A stretch of 64,000 bases of DNA from Aquila chrysaetos chrysaetos (lineage: Eukaryota > Chordata > Aves > Accipitriformes > Accipitridae): NCBI RefSeq assembly GCF_900496995.4, contig NC_044029.1:62001-126000 (forward strand), written 5' to 3'. The notes under the pieces are model-generated. The model was not told where the DNA came from, did no database searches, and worked only from the letters and a program-made list of their open reading frames with translations. Position numbers and translations under genes: made by a program. Below, in pieces: positions 37,201-52,200 of the stretch; position 1 is the stretch's first letter, and each line of letters opens with the position of its first letter.

Positions 37201-40200
37201 CAGGACATTTTCAGATAAACTTTTGTAAAAAAGAAGGAAGTCTTAATCAATGGCAAGAAACCATTCATATACACACTTCACCAATGTTGAACACTGTTGT
37301 TCAAATTTCGTTTACTCCTACCATTGCACATCAATCTCGATACAATTTTGACTGCTACAGTCTTCTAGAGATTACTTTTTGTTTCTTAGAATACAAACAT
37401 AGAACCTTCTATATTAAACACTTGAAGGATTACAGAGTAAAAAGAGCTGGCATTTTCCTTCATGAAACCTGAAGGTGGTTTGAGTTACAAAAGTGGGGGA
37501 CAGGAAGAAATAATGGCAGTTTTGTTTAATTTTACACATGAAGTCAAGGACATAGGGCACTACAAAACACTTTACACTGGATAAAGACAGAGAGGCATGA
37601 CAGGAATTGTATTCATGTATAAATCTCTTTAGCTAATAACTAGCTTAGACTGATCTGCCTTCATTGACTTTTAAGGGCTTTGTTGAAACAACCTCAATAA
37701 TATTTCCTCTTCTGTACTTTTCCTTTCACCCTCTTTCCAAAAAGGGAAGGTTGTACAGATAAGCACTTACTCCAGCAGAATATTATTCATGTCTTGTGTG
37801 AAAAACTTCTTCCTGCCTTCTTCATCAAACATCTTGGCGGCCTGAAAATACAGCAATAAAGAGTATCCAAGTTCATAGAGCATTTTGTCCCAACAACCTT
37901 TGTATCTTTACTTTTACACCTGTATCACATTCTTATTTTCCAGAGAACAGCATTAATTGGAAAAAAATAAACAAAACTAAACTATACTCAGCTGTTTAGA
38001 AAAAAGGTGAGATTGTTATTATTATGCTCAAATAAAAACACCTTGCTCTAGGGCAAACAACCATTCTGTTTAGAATCTGCCTGGATCCCTATGTTAACAC
38101 ATTCATCTTTTCAATAACCATGAAGAAAATGGTAGAGGTGTTTTATTATCTCACCACCAACAACATTCCACTACCACTGTTTGCTTTAAATAGGAATATT
38201 GCTTGACAAGTCAAGCAGGCAAGAGCATCAACGCATTTCTACTCTCAATCTATGAAAGGCTCCTTTTCTACCTCTGCTATGTGCTTCACCCAGTTACAAC
38301 TTCCCAGCCTTCTTAGATCCACCTCAATCCTTCACTACGATTTCTACAAAGGGATTATGTATGCTAGAGGAATACCTCATCCCTCTTTTCGGGTGCTGTC
38401 CAGCATTCTCACCATCTTTAGACTGTATCTCTTTAATATCTTTGTCTGGTCTATCTTCCTGTATCTGTTTGGGGTGGGTGTGGGTGGGTGGAAAAAAAAA
38501 AAAAACACAACAAAAAACCCCAAACCAAAAAAACCCAGCCTTATTCCTATACATACTTCCTTTTATTAGAAGTTTTTTGCTGATCTCACAGGAATTCCCA
38601 TGCAGAATCCCTTTATCTTTGTTCTTATCACCTAGATTCTTATTTTCACAAACAATGACAGCTTGTAGGAGAAAGCCAATTCCCTGCACCATTTTACAAA
38701 AATCAGTAAGATCTTCTCTCTATTGTTCATCCACTAGAGATTTATAGAAGTCAAGAGAGAAAAAAAACCACCAAAACTCTTCCAGAGGCTTAATGTCATC
38801 TTATATTCTGGCACTGGGACCAGACAGCGACTCTCTAAAGGGGCTAGAAAAGGATATACATGCAGAAAAGTACACAAGTGTGGTATCATTATAGCGACTG
38901 ACAAACATTAGAAGCAGCCAACATGCTACGAGGCTGAATATTCAAATAAATTAAAAATCTCTAATTCTGCCTTTTAAAAAAAATTTTAGTGACTTATGAC
39001 AACATAGAATCATCAACTGGTTTGGGCTGGAAGGGAACCTTAAAGTTCATCTAGTTCCAACCCCCCTGCCATGGGCAGGTACACCTTCCACTAGACCAGG
39101 TTGCTCAAATGCAACTGTTAACTTGATAAAATTCCTTTATTACTATGAAATACTTAGTGTTCTTGCTCTTTGTAACTGACCCATTTAAGTTTGAAAGAGA
39201 AGTATTTTCTGGAATTGTGACCTCTACGCTGCACAGGAAAACAGGAGTCTCATACTCTATGAGAAACCATAAGGTAGCCCATTGTCTGAATGCTTTACCA
39301 CTTCAGTTCTGAACATTAATACCAGAGTTTCAGTTCCTGTAAGGACTGCATTCTGCTCACTACTTTCTATCATAAATTCAGCTGCTGAGAGGATGGTACT
39401 AGCTGTTTAAGAATACTGAAGCATTTGTCCTGCTAAAAAAATTAGAAAGGTTATAGATGTTTCCCAGTGACAGGATACCAAAAAGTCATGTTCGAAAGTC
39501 TTAAATCCAGTATCTTTAAGCATTATTAACACAAGGATTATCACCATCTTCTGGTTTATATAAAATGGAAGGAAAGATATGCTGTGACATTTTGGTCCCA
39601 GGTAGACCTTAAAAGGTGATTTCAGCATTATACTATCATACTGGACAGCGTTGCCGGCTTTTAAGAGAGCAACATTGGCAGATTCAAAACCTGTATCGCT
39701 ATCACTGAATTGTGGTGGGGGTTTTTTTTCTCCCCACAGACAGTATCTTGACGGTTACCTTCACAATAGAAAAAAGCCATTTTATTACTTTCCTGCTTGT
39801 GTACAATATTGTCTTCTGTCATGGTAGTTCAGAATTGCCCACTTAGGGAACTAGAAGACGTTAATCTACAAAAGGAAGTCAGGAAGCTGTTATTGTATTT
39901 AGTTAGTGGCTTTCTAAATTTTTTTTTTTTAAATCTAGATATATCATACTCCATACACAGAACATAGGCTTTTTCCTACAGCTTTATAAACTTCTTTCTT
40001 TGCACTAAGAGCACTGAAGTGTGAGTCTGCTAAGTATCTGGGCAAGACCCATTTGGGTTTTTTCCTGCTTTTTATAAGATGCTCTCCTCCACTGATAACA
40101 TGCCTGTTGATTGCCATTTGCAGAAGGTCAAGAGTTGCCATCTTTAAGTCAACACAGAGTCTAGTTTTTCCCCAAGTCTATGGGTAGACTTGCTCTGCTC

Positions 40201-43200
40201 AGCCAGCACCAAACTTCCAGAAGAGATTATCAAAAGCAGAAGAGTTAGGTTTTCCAAGAGCTACTAATTTAAAGCTTTCTTCCAGCTGGGTGGGGCTTGT
40301 TATACAGTGAAGCAGCATGAATCTGGGGCAGGCCACTAACACTTCCTGACTTCTGGCCTAATTCAGTTCTTCTGCAGTTTTGCTAGAAGCTTATTGTTGA
40401 TTCACAGCAAAATTAACCTGAATATTCAAAGGTAGAGAAAATAATCTCTCTCACTTTAGTAGGTATTAAGCCCTTAGCTGTATTTAGCTTGGTACATTTA
40501 AAAATAACTAAGAACACTAGAAAACATTTACATACTCGTAAGATGAACATTATGTTTTATCATAACTCTAACGTGTAGTGTAGCAAAGCAAGCTCTGCTA
40601 CTAAATTATTTTTTTCCAAAAAGGTAGTAACTCAAACTGCTTTTTCAAAACTTACTCTGAGTAAGGAAAAGCTGCACTTTATTCTGAGTAAGGAAAAGCT
40701 TTAATATCAGAATCTGGACAATCCAATAAGAAATTTATTCTCAACTTCAGATAACACCTACAACTGAAACAAGGATCATGTAATACCTTAATAGCTCTGA
40801 TCCCTTTCAATGAGCTATTGGGATCTTTGTAATCTGTGGATTTAATACTTTTCATTAATATTTTTGATGAGTTTTAGACTCCATTCTAACCTTCCAAAAC
40901 AAAATATTCAGTTCTGTGGGGGTTTGTTGTTTTTTCTGTAGTTGGGTGGTATGTTTTGTGGTTGTTTTTTTGTTGTTGTTGTTGCTGGTTTTTTTTAAGC
41001 TGGCAAGTTAGCATTTATGTTACAAAGCCAAAAATTCAAGACATTGATTTGTAAGCTGCAGTCATATTTCAGGTTTCCTCCTCTGAAGTAAGAAAACACC
41101 CATCCATTTCAACAATTAATAATTCAAGTTAAAGTAACACTAATATTTCCCATATGGAAAAAAACCAAACAAACATTACAAGTAATTGTACACAGAAGAT
41201 TTAGAAAACCTTGTCTCCACTGTGAAACAAACACTGCTTTAACAACTGACCTGCATCATCTCTGTGCCCATTTTCATCTGAATATAAATACAGCCATTAA
41301 GATTGACATTAAGATCAATTCTACATTTTTTTAGAGTTTTAGAGCCAGCAATTCAAGGATGACAACTTAGGCCCTAATTATTCGTCCTCATTCTCTCAGA
41401 TTCTTGAATGCAATTGCTTACCAGTCAATTCATACTTACTGTTCGAAGGTCTCCAATGCGCTTTTCAAGTAGCATAGGCAGACCTTCTGGGAGGGCAGGC
41501 ACCTGCTTGGGTGTCATGACCTGAGAGGTGTAGGTTGCTTGAGTGACATTTCCATTTTCTCCTGACAGCTCAGATACCGGGCTGCCATCAGAAGTGCCAT
41601 CAAGCAACTTGTCAAAGTCAATGTCTCCCAGCATCTCCAGGGCACTTTCAGCTTCTTGCAGGAGCTCAGGTTCATTTGTGCTACCAAAAATGGAGAGGAC
41701 AGGATCATTGATCCTAAGATTCAAGTCAGAGATATCGTTTCCTGCACTGAGAGAGGAGGAAGGAATTTTACTAGGGGTAGAGGTTGCAACAGTCACTGGA
41801 GGTTTTGGACTAGATTCCTTCTTCCTCATGGCTTCCTTCTCCTTTTGAAATTTACGGATCATGGCAGCCAGAGAGAGTGAGTCTTTATACAATTTCTTTT
41901 TCTTCTTTTCAGACTTGTGTGAATTTAAGGCCATTACTCTGTAGAGGAAAGAAATCTTTCATTAGAATGTATGTGATTTTTGAGGCCCTAGTAACCTTTA
42001 ACAAAAATCTGGGAGTTTAGTACAACTAAAAAATTATCAGGTGGGAGAAGCAAGTACTTTGTGCTTCCATCTTCAGACTATTGTATCGACTACCATAAGA
42101 CTTTGCTGGTCATGTGATTTCATGCTCTCCAACTGATTTGTTTTGCTAAGTTTTGTACACATTAATGTAAAGGTTATTTACTTCCAATTTCTCAATTTAA
42201 TTATGGAGAAGTTGGCACAGTTGTTCAACTCACAGCTGATCTATGCTACTGAAATACGTAAAATTGCCTCTCAGACTCCTGAATGGTAGCAGGTTGCTTT
42301 AAGTTTAGGCACACCGTGTACGTTAAAAAAATTCTCCTTGTTGCTAAGAATTTTGACATGCAGGCTCAACATCTATATGTTACTTAAACTCCACATTTTC
42401 TGCCAATTCATCACCTTGATGAAAAATACTATCAATAAATTTTCAATACCAACTTGAATATTCATAATAAGACAACTTTCACTCAATGACAGTCTTCTAG
42501 AAGCCAATTAAAAAACCCACCACCTTAATCTTTCCATGCTAGCCTCAGAACTCAGGAAAGCACACACAAAGTTAGTAAGAAACATGTAGAATAATTAAGC
42601 TATGTTTATAGTTTTCCAGATTGGAAACTAAGGGATAGGAATAAAATTATTTTTCATTAGAAGATGTAATTCTTAGTGCTATATAAGACTTTGGGTAGAA
42701 CAATGGATAATGCTTTTCATAGACTCAAAATTTCTTTTCTGTAATTTGTCTTTGGTTTATTATTCCTTGTTCAAAATTGGGGGGGACACAAAAAAATTAG
42801 CTTGTAGGACTTACTTATGCAAAACTCCCACAGAAACTGCAAAACCAAAATCTGTTCCCTATTAATTATAGTTTAAAAATACAATATTCTAAACAGCTGT
42901 GATAATCTTGCTACGGCACATGACCTGGAAAGCAAACGTCATATACAATTCAGGAGTTCATCTAAAGAAATAAACCTACCCCAACTGCTTAGGAACTTTC
43001 ATTTTCCGAGGCTTCTTCTCCTTTTCTGTCCCTTCATCTTTCCGCTTGCGCTTCTTCATTCCACGATCTTCACTTTCTTTTAACTTTGCTATCTAGAAAA
43101 GAGATCAAACGAAGGACGATGATTCTTCCCTCCTAAAGGACTTTTACAGCAAGAAACATTTAGTTTTCCTTACACTTTCCAATTCAGAGCCAGGAAAATA

Positions 43201-46200
43201 CTTCAATGTGCGTAAAGGCAAACAGTACCACTGGATTCCTAGCAGCAATTGCAGTTACTAACAAGTCTTAATCTTTAATCATTTTTAAAACAGTTACTGA
43301 ATTCAGAGTTTTCCATAAGAAAAATACTTTAAGGCACCTGCAGACTGATGCCCAGCCAGTACGAGCAATGGCCACCTTAGAAGACCGAATCCCCCCACCT
43401 TCTTCTCCTGCTACCACAGTTTCATTGCTGAGTATGAAGTTACATCATATGGAGTATATTTTTGGCCAATTCAGATCAGCTGTCTCCCCTCCCAAGCTCT
43501 TGCTAATCCCTAGCTTACCTGCTGGTGCAGGGTAGGGAAAAAGAAAGCCTTCACACTGAGCAAAAATTACTCAGCAAGAGAAAACTTTGGTGTGTTATCA
43601 ACATTATTTCAGTCACAAATCCAAATCATAGCACCACAATGGCTGCTACGAAGAAAGTTAACTCCATCCCAGTCAGATCCAATACTAGAACCTTAAAATT
43701 ATGTTAAATTTAAAGAATTATAGAGCAGGAAAGGACATCAGAAAGCAGAAGTTCTTGGAATGGCATGGAACTCATGAATATCATATGCAAATGTGTTCAC
43801 ATTGATCATAACCTGCCAAAGTACATAGAACAGCAAGCTGTTTGGGAAAGACTGTACGTATACTTTTTATTATAGCTATTCTTAGCGCTGAGTTTATTTT
43901 AACAGAAGTTTTGTTTAAGTATTATTCTAAATATTAGGAAAAATTTTAAATTATGCAAGCTTTGTGCAAAATCATAAAAGCAGTGTTGGAAAATTTTTCT
44001 TATCTCATAAAATAAAATTCCTCTAAAATTACAGAATCAACTGTCACTTCAAGATGGATGGACACAACTTGTTAGCTTGCCTAAACAGATAGTTAGTCTT
44101 ACAAGACCAGACAGCCTGTGGACATCCCGAGTTATTTCCAGAATGCTAGTACCTAAGCCCCAAACCAGAAAATGCAGTAAAACAGCACTGTGCATCATTC
44201 TGCTTTCAGCCTCTTCATCTGTGCCATTCTAAGCATATCAAGTATTTACCAGTGTCCGCCTAGCTGTAAGTTTTGTATAAAAAGCATAATTAAGATCACT
44301 CACTTTAGGTGGCCTATGCTTTTTGTCTTCTGCAAAGTCTTCATCCTCTGAGTCAGATGCCTGGCGGAACTGCAGTGTACCAGTATTGATATAAAAGCCT
44401 CCATATTTGGTTGTCAGGGATGCAGGAACCAATTCATCATACTAGGCAGGAAAAAAGATGAGTTTATCTGCATTTCTTAATATAATGAGTATGTTTTTCA
44501 TTTACCAGTCCCTATACGTGAAAAATTATATACAAGTTCACAGCACATCTTACTAGAATAGAAACAGGATAGTAATGCTATTGAAAACTTACTGGCCAAG
44601 ACACAGAACATTAATATCACAGAATAACCTTTCTGCTTTCAAAACAATGCCCTTTTTTGGGAAGAAAAGACAGGATTACAGCATTAAAAGTACTGAAGCT
44701 TTCTGAGGATGGGGACAGAGGCATTTCCCCCCCCCCCGCCCTCCCGAGGAGAGAAGCGGGGGGAGGGGGGACGTCAAACAGTTTTAAACATTTTTTTCCC
44801 CAATAATTTTTCTCTGAGAGCATGTTACATTATGGTAGATGTTAAATCTCAAGATCCATAAAGCGTATGAACAACGATTTACCACCTGCCTATGAGCAAT
44901 TTCACTTGACTGTTCAATGATTGTTTTTGTCCAGGAAGTAGGCAGGCACATAGTGAATTACTTGTTTTCATCTGCAACAGCCTTACAGGCATACCAGCAA
45001 CATCACTGATTGAAAACAAATTTTGTACAAAAAAACCCCCAACCCTGCCTCTATTGATTATAAGTTTTAAGCTTCATACTTCTGTTGAATACCCTTCAAT
45101 GTTATGAGACAATGTGCAGTTCAAATTACCTTCTGTTAGTCATATGCTTTTACCACAGGCCCATTAAGTTATCTGTAAGTGATAGCTACAGTTATTTCCA
45201 GAACCTATTTCTTCCATATTTTCGAAAAAGATGACAGTCTGATCACTATATTGCAGTGGAAGAAGTCTATATCAGAATTTTACGGAATTGGATGTTATAT
45301 CCAGGAAATAGGACTGAAGAAGTAGAGACTTCTTTGTAAATTAAGTGTAAAAAAACCTTTTCAGATTATATGATTTGTTTCATTGACTGCCACAGTTTTC
45401 ATTGATACTCATCTCCACAGGGCACTTGACATGTTCAGATGTTCCAACACATCCTACATTTAGTACCAACTCCAACCAACAGTGCCCTGCTCAAAAACCT
45501 ACTTCTCTTACAAAGTTGTCTGAAATTTTCTTTTGTTAAAAATGCTATCCAGACACGACAAACTTAGCCACAGTATCTGTTAGCTTATTTCCCATTTTAG
45601 GTGTTGAATATGACATTGCCTTTTACACAAATACCACAATGCTAGGACTTGTTTTGTTGAAAGTCAGATATATTCTCACTCTGTTTAGACAGTTTTTAAA
45701 CCACAAAAGGTTTCAAACTCTTATACACACTTTATTTTGAAAAGCACTTAATATTTATGAAGGAATTTCCAAGTTAGAATTACGAAGCTGTATCTCAAAA
45801 ATATTGAAATCCAAAGACATAGGAAAAGTGGTCAATATTAAGTATAGTGGAAGACAATACTAATTCTATTGTTTCATGACCAGCAGCCTCCTCAGAATGA
45901 ATACTCCTGAAGTATTACCAGAAAACTGTTAATCGCTAGGAAATATCTTGTTAATAAACTCTCAAAAAGGCTGGGAGGATGAATGGATTCATTCTGGCTC
46001 TACACATAAGTATCAGCAAAGCAAGCCATGGAAGTGTTTGCAAGGGAACTGAGGGAGTGTTGCCTTCACAATGCCGTTATATCACTACACAGAAGCACAA
46101 TGTTGTACTGAACTACTCTGAATTCAAACTACCACTCTTAGTTTTCAAATACTGAAAATTCTAAGGTGGTGCACTTAATAAGCAACAAATACCATTACGG

Positions 46201-49200
46201 AAGCTATAGTCTGTCTGGAAGCATAAAAACAGAATGCCTAAGACACAGACCTGCCAACAAAGATAAGGAGGAAGCATTTACAGGACCTAGAAAGTGTTAG
46301 AAAAGTACTAGAAAGACACAATAACAGCACAATCAATTTTTGCCTTTCTTCTGAAAGAAAGGGTAGGATTTTGACACACCTCAGAGGTATGCACTCTGGC
46401 AGAGGAAAAAGTCAATTTTGAGTTACAGCTGCAAGCAATAAATGTTTGGTAGCACAGCCAAACAATTAAGAAAGATAATTGACAAGGAAACAATGTGCTT
46501 GTTATTTTGAAGTTTGAACCAGCAGGCCTTCCACTGCATGTCTGTTTAGACAGAATTCAACAGGCTGAATAAATTAGTAGGCAGTTTTAAGAGCCACAAC
46601 ATTAACTGAAGACTTGAGATCACCTACATGAAGGGAACACACAACAGTGCAAAGTGGAGTGTCAGCTACCAGCTTATTTCATTTCCCCCTGCATGCCATG
46701 CAAAATATACTGAAGATAAAATGGTTTAAGAACCAAAAAGTCTGGGCTACCGAAAGCATTAAGACAGGAAGAAGAGTTATCCAGAAGAGGAAAACAGTGA
46801 ATATATACTTCAACAAGGAAGCTGGTGAAAGAGTCTGAACTGGAGACCTATGTGGATTTGATCTAAATAAGTAGTTAGAAATTTCTATGCGTCATCACCT
46901 TTTATCTTCCTGGAATGGAAGGCTTAACAAGCAGTACAGTAAGACAGGAAGGGAAAGGAGAAATGGTGACAGGATCTATGAAATACCCTAAGATCATACA
47001 AGAGAGAGCACAAGAAAGCAGGAGAATCTAGTAATTGGACAAAATGAAAGCAGAGTGCCTTAGTTGTGGACTTGTCATTCATCTTAAGAGACCAGGACAA
47101 TCACACAAAGTAGGAGGTGCAAAGTAAACTTGAGAGTGGAGACTGGGTAAGAATTTCAGAGAAATTGATGTTTTTCCACAGCTCTCAGAACCAGCTTCAT
47201 TACATACAAGGAAAATGAAAGGTAAAGAAAATAAATTATTATCCACAGTGCTTAATAGACAGAGCAGGCATTTCTCTTTTGAGCTGACAGGGTGTGAACT
47301 GAATTGGTGAGGCTGGGGCAGAACAGGATCAAAACAGAAGAACGCAGTAGTTGCCAAGTTTGAAGGAGAAAGCACACGGTCAAAGCTGCGACCATTATCA
47401 TAAGAAGTGAAGAATGAGTAAAGGGAAACACAGTAAAGACTTGGTTGCAGAGCAGTAAAGGAAGTCCTGGAGAACACACACAAGAAAAAGTAAGGATTAA
47501 AGACAGTCCACAAGCGAGGAAGCCATGAATCACAGCAGATTATTAGAATGATCAACATGCTATGTGGCACAACTCCATAGGAACAAGGCAAACAGGTACC
47601 CCCTCCTTTGAGGTAAGCTTACTATTTTCTAGTGCCCTAATTGAACAGAAAATTTGAATATGATTGTATAAGATATTGGCAACAGCTAGATTAAACTGAA
47701 TTTTAAAGTTTCTTCAGGACGCTCAGTGAAAGGGAACATGGTTCTTTCAACTTCTAAATCTTCTGATTAATTTTTTTTCAAGACTTTTGCTTTGCACTAG
47801 CTTTTTCTGCATATGAAATCACAGAAATGATCCTAGTAAGGCAAATAGTTTAAGCCCTTTGTTCTGCTCTTCCTTATACATTCCAAGACTGAGAATTAAA
47901 ATTCTGAGACCTACGAACAGACAGGACTTCATATATGATTGACTCCTGTGAACACAGATTTGTCCCATGAAAGATTATGGAATCATTCTGCAGATAACAA
48001 AATAAGACTGATATATTGTCTGATCATCTAAAAGCAGATCAGTATGTAAGTTATTTTAAACTACTGTCCTTGAGCTACATTACTATGCTTCTAGTGCCAT
48101 TAATCTAATTAAATGTTTAGGTGTGAAAGATAATTTAGGTTTGTTTTTTTTTTTTAAATAAGTTAACCAGTTTCAACTTCATTATTATACCAAGAAAACC
48201 AGTGAAATTTTATGTATTATACCAATTTAGTTCTGAAGTCCAGACCCACAGTACATAGCAGTATCTTATATTAATATTGTCTACTCTTGTGTTCAGGTAT
48301 TTATTTTGACCATGATCCTCAGATATTTTGACCATGATCCTCCTCATTTAGCTCCATTCCAGACAACAACCTATACTATAAAAGTACACATATGAAAAGG
48401 CTTTTTAACACTCCTGTATTAAGTCCTGGAAATGAGATTTCCTGCAAACATGTCCAAGTGTTTTAAGAAATGTAGCCTGTACTTTATTTGTTGTGAAACT
48501 GCTATTATTTAAATAAAAGATAAGAAGGGATCATTTTTGTTCCTTGTGCAGTTTATTTTTGAGATGGCTCTAACCAGCTTGGGGAGGGGAGCTGTTTATT
48601 TTTGATCATCATTAGCCCACTGAATCAAGTCAAGCTACTGAAGTTATGTCTAATATGGTTGCTTCAGCCAAATGGACTGAATATCCATACAGTTCACTAC
48701 ATACTTCAAGATACTTCAAACATAGTTAATCTCTATGCTTCTTAAAGACACAGCGAACTGAAATGCACTCTTTGGCTTTGCTATCCTTTAAGGATAAGTC
48801 TTCAAACAAAAAAACCAGAACTATCTTTCAAAAAAATAGCATAATAGAATATACAATGAAACCCTGAACGATGTTAAGGGGTAACAATACATTGCTTTTC
48901 TAATCCAAGACTACATCAAAGAGCAAGCAGAAAGAGCTTTCCCATGGTAAAGAAGGTTCCTCTTCCAAAATGCATAGACAAGTTGTTTTGGTGTTTTGTT
49001 TTTTTTTTTAACCCTGGGGCAAAGGACAGCTGGCAAAGCACAAGAGAAAAAAGCATAACAGACTATTAAATAAAGATATAATACCTGGCTCAGGGTAGTC
49101 TACACTAGGATAGGATAGTCTCCTAGGAGAATCCTAGTGTAGTAGTCAGGATATTACAATCCATCAGGCCACCAGAGCACCTTGAGAGAAGTACCAGTAT

Positions 49201-52200
49201 CTATATATTGCCCTGTTTTGTTCTCACCACAACCACCACCTCTTAAACGCTTCCACCAGTCACCAGAGTCAAGCTATTAGCTTAAGTGACCTTCAGTGCA
49301 ATGAGATGACATTCTTACTGCCTTGAAAATATTTCAGCCCAAGTTATAAGAGGTATGGCCACTCATATGACCACCTTTATTTGTTCAACTCTATTGTTTG
49401 AGATTGAGCTCTGACCCACAATGAAAATATAGTTCAGTGTTTTTATTACAAACAAATATGCAATGTATTACTTGACCTCTCCAGGTTTCATGTTACAGAA
49501 TTACTAGAAGATTCTGTAGAAAAAAGTTAGGCTTTCCTTTTCCAAGAGCAGACTTACCATATATGGCACTTAAGACAAATGGTCTTGTCAAAGATCTGTT
49601 ATTTTGGCATGTTATAAACCCCCCTTTATATTACATTAATAATAATATTGTTTGTGTATTTTTTTGAAAACACTTAAGTTCCTTGTGCTGCTTAAATAAA
49701 TTCATCTACTCGTGAAGAATTGCTGATCCTAGGGCGGGACCTGCCCCTCTAGCAGCTTACTCTGAAAAGTGATTTTGTGCTCTTCAAAAAATTAAATTTA
49801 GGAAAGAGAAGTTGCTACACCTATTATCATTATTAGTACTTAATTATTTTATTTCTTACTCATACATTCTCGATGTACACAAATTTAAACAATAGTACTA
49901 CAAAGGCCAGATAGAAGTCTCACTTTTTTTCAAGTACCTATGCAGATGCTGAATTTTCAGTTTCCCAGTTGTCCCACTGAGGTGATTAAATACATGAGCA
50001 GTCCTAAACTAGCTGGTTGAAACCTAGGCCAGAACACAGAATTTAAAAAAAAAAAAATTATTTAAGAAATTACTTATTCATTCCTAAAAAAGGATATGAT
50101 ATCTTGCAGAAGGAGCAAGAGAACATTACTGTTGCAAACATCAGACTTGTTCTGCAAATTCAACTACCTTTGTCCCTCTAGCCATAACAGTTCTTGTACT
50201 AGAGGACTGCTGGGTATATAGTTTAAACATGTCTGTTTGGCATTAAGCAGAACAGTATCTGCTTTATTTGTTTGGTACTCCACCGCTTTACACCTTTATT
50301 TATCTTGGGGTGAGGAGGAATACAAAGCAAAGAATCTCCTAATCGAAATTTGCCCTTGTATTCACTCAAATGCATATGACACATCAGGTGCCAATTGGCA
50401 GATCTACCCTGAAGACACCCGGGAAGCATGCAAGACATCTTTTATTAAAGGTGACCTGGTGCACTCAGCTAAGTGAGCACTATTCCCCAACCACGGAACT
50501 TCCAAGACTGGGCAAAGTGACAATGAACAGGGAAGGTGGACCAGTAATATAAACACACAAATCCATAGCCAATGAAGCAGCTAGTAAATGACTCTCTTAA
50601 AAAAAAAAAAAAAAAAGAGCGCTTTAATGCACCCTCATGTATTCAGTGTGGATGAGGTTTGTGATAGAGGTCTACAAAGGCAGCTTTTTCCACATGAAAA
50701 ATGCAATGCTAAATTTATATCTCAATCCATTGTGAAAGTATGTTTAATAACGGATCCTATGTAGCATTTTTCTGTATATGCATCTAACACTGGCAGGTTG
50801 ATAGTTTTTTTGTGTGTTTGGTTTTTTTTTTTTTTAAAGACGTTTATCTTTCTCAAGCAACAACACTGCCCTCCATAGCTATACATAAAACAAGTTCCTT
50901 TGAGTAGGAAGGATGAGAACAAGTTGGCCTAAAACAATATCTGGCCCAGAACCCCACAAAAAAGTTAAACATTACCATCAGCCCACCAAGCTCTGCCATT
51001 CCCCAAGCAGATACCATTCTCACTGGGAAAAAGCATCAAAGATATTCAAGAGTCTTGAGCAAGCTGCTCTTACTGGCAATCCATCAGCTTCAAGTTTTAG
51101 ATCACAACAGCAGGAACTCTTGAGGGGAAGGCAGGGTGCGAGAAGAGTATATTAAATCTATCACACCTTTAATAAACCTGGAGATTACAAGATGATGTAA
51201 ACCAAATTTATCCTGAGAATGTGTGAAAACTGTATATCATGACACAGCATTTTTGCAAATATTAAACCCTTAAATTATGGAAAGTATCCTAGGGAACCCA
51301 CATAGAAAGGCCTACTCTTTTACCAGTGTGCTTGGAATTACTAAAATCAACATACAATCCTTGAAAGGCTGTGTTTTAAGAGGATCTGAGCTCTTGAGGC
51401 AAGATGTAGCTAAAGAAAAAAAGTTTTTCGTTTAACTTGAATTATCTGTGGAGAAACTTTCCCTGTATGAGAAACCACTGGTAGGCTAGTTTTCTCTACC
51501 CAGCAGCACAGGACTCTTACACCAGTGTTTGGAAGGCTGCTGTGGAACCATGAATATAGTAGACTGGGTTAAATACTGACATAGGGCTCCGGGTGTCTGA
51601 AGTACTGAACTGCATGCTTCCCATTGCTCTTGGCATTCATGTTTTGCTTCAGCTTCTGTCAGTGTGACTACCTGGTATCGCTGCTTTGAAAGACAGCTTG
51701 CACTGCTTACAGATTTCTAGGTGGAATGGTTCTTCCTCTGCATTCATCGACCCAACATGGGGAAGGTGCTAGCTGGTCTTTGTTTTAGATGTGCAAGTCT
51801 TACTACCTCTGAGTATGAGAAAATTGCATACTTTTTCACTAAGCACCATATATTACTTCAGATCCCTGTTCTATATTACATAGCAGAAAGCTCAGACAGC
51901 ACTGTATTCCCCTGGAATCTCTATCTATATAAAGCTTACATTGTCAGGAAGGTATTCAACCAACCAAATATTCAGGGGTCATCACAAAAGCAAGCAGTCC
52001 AGCCAAACCAGGCTGATATGCACATGTATGCATATGTGTGCATGCAGGAAAAATAGAGGGGAAGCAGAAATCTACAGGAATACCATTCCACAAAGAATGT
52101 AGTTCTGGGCAGTTTACACCATAGCAAAACCTATTGTCAACATCAAAGCAGTGGAAACACTGAGGAGGGACAGCTTTCTTTGCAGGTTATGAACATTTTG

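Larger units (their letters stand above)
37842..41439 (-). other. UBN2: UBN2 intron with CR1 fragment and G4 motif
   Basis: 3.6 kb. Contains a G-quadruplex motif and A-run (38471-38540), a short CR1 fragment (39001-39118), an 18-bp direct repeat (40656-40700) and a G/T-rich tract (40916-40997). No coding feature. Confidence 0.8.
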
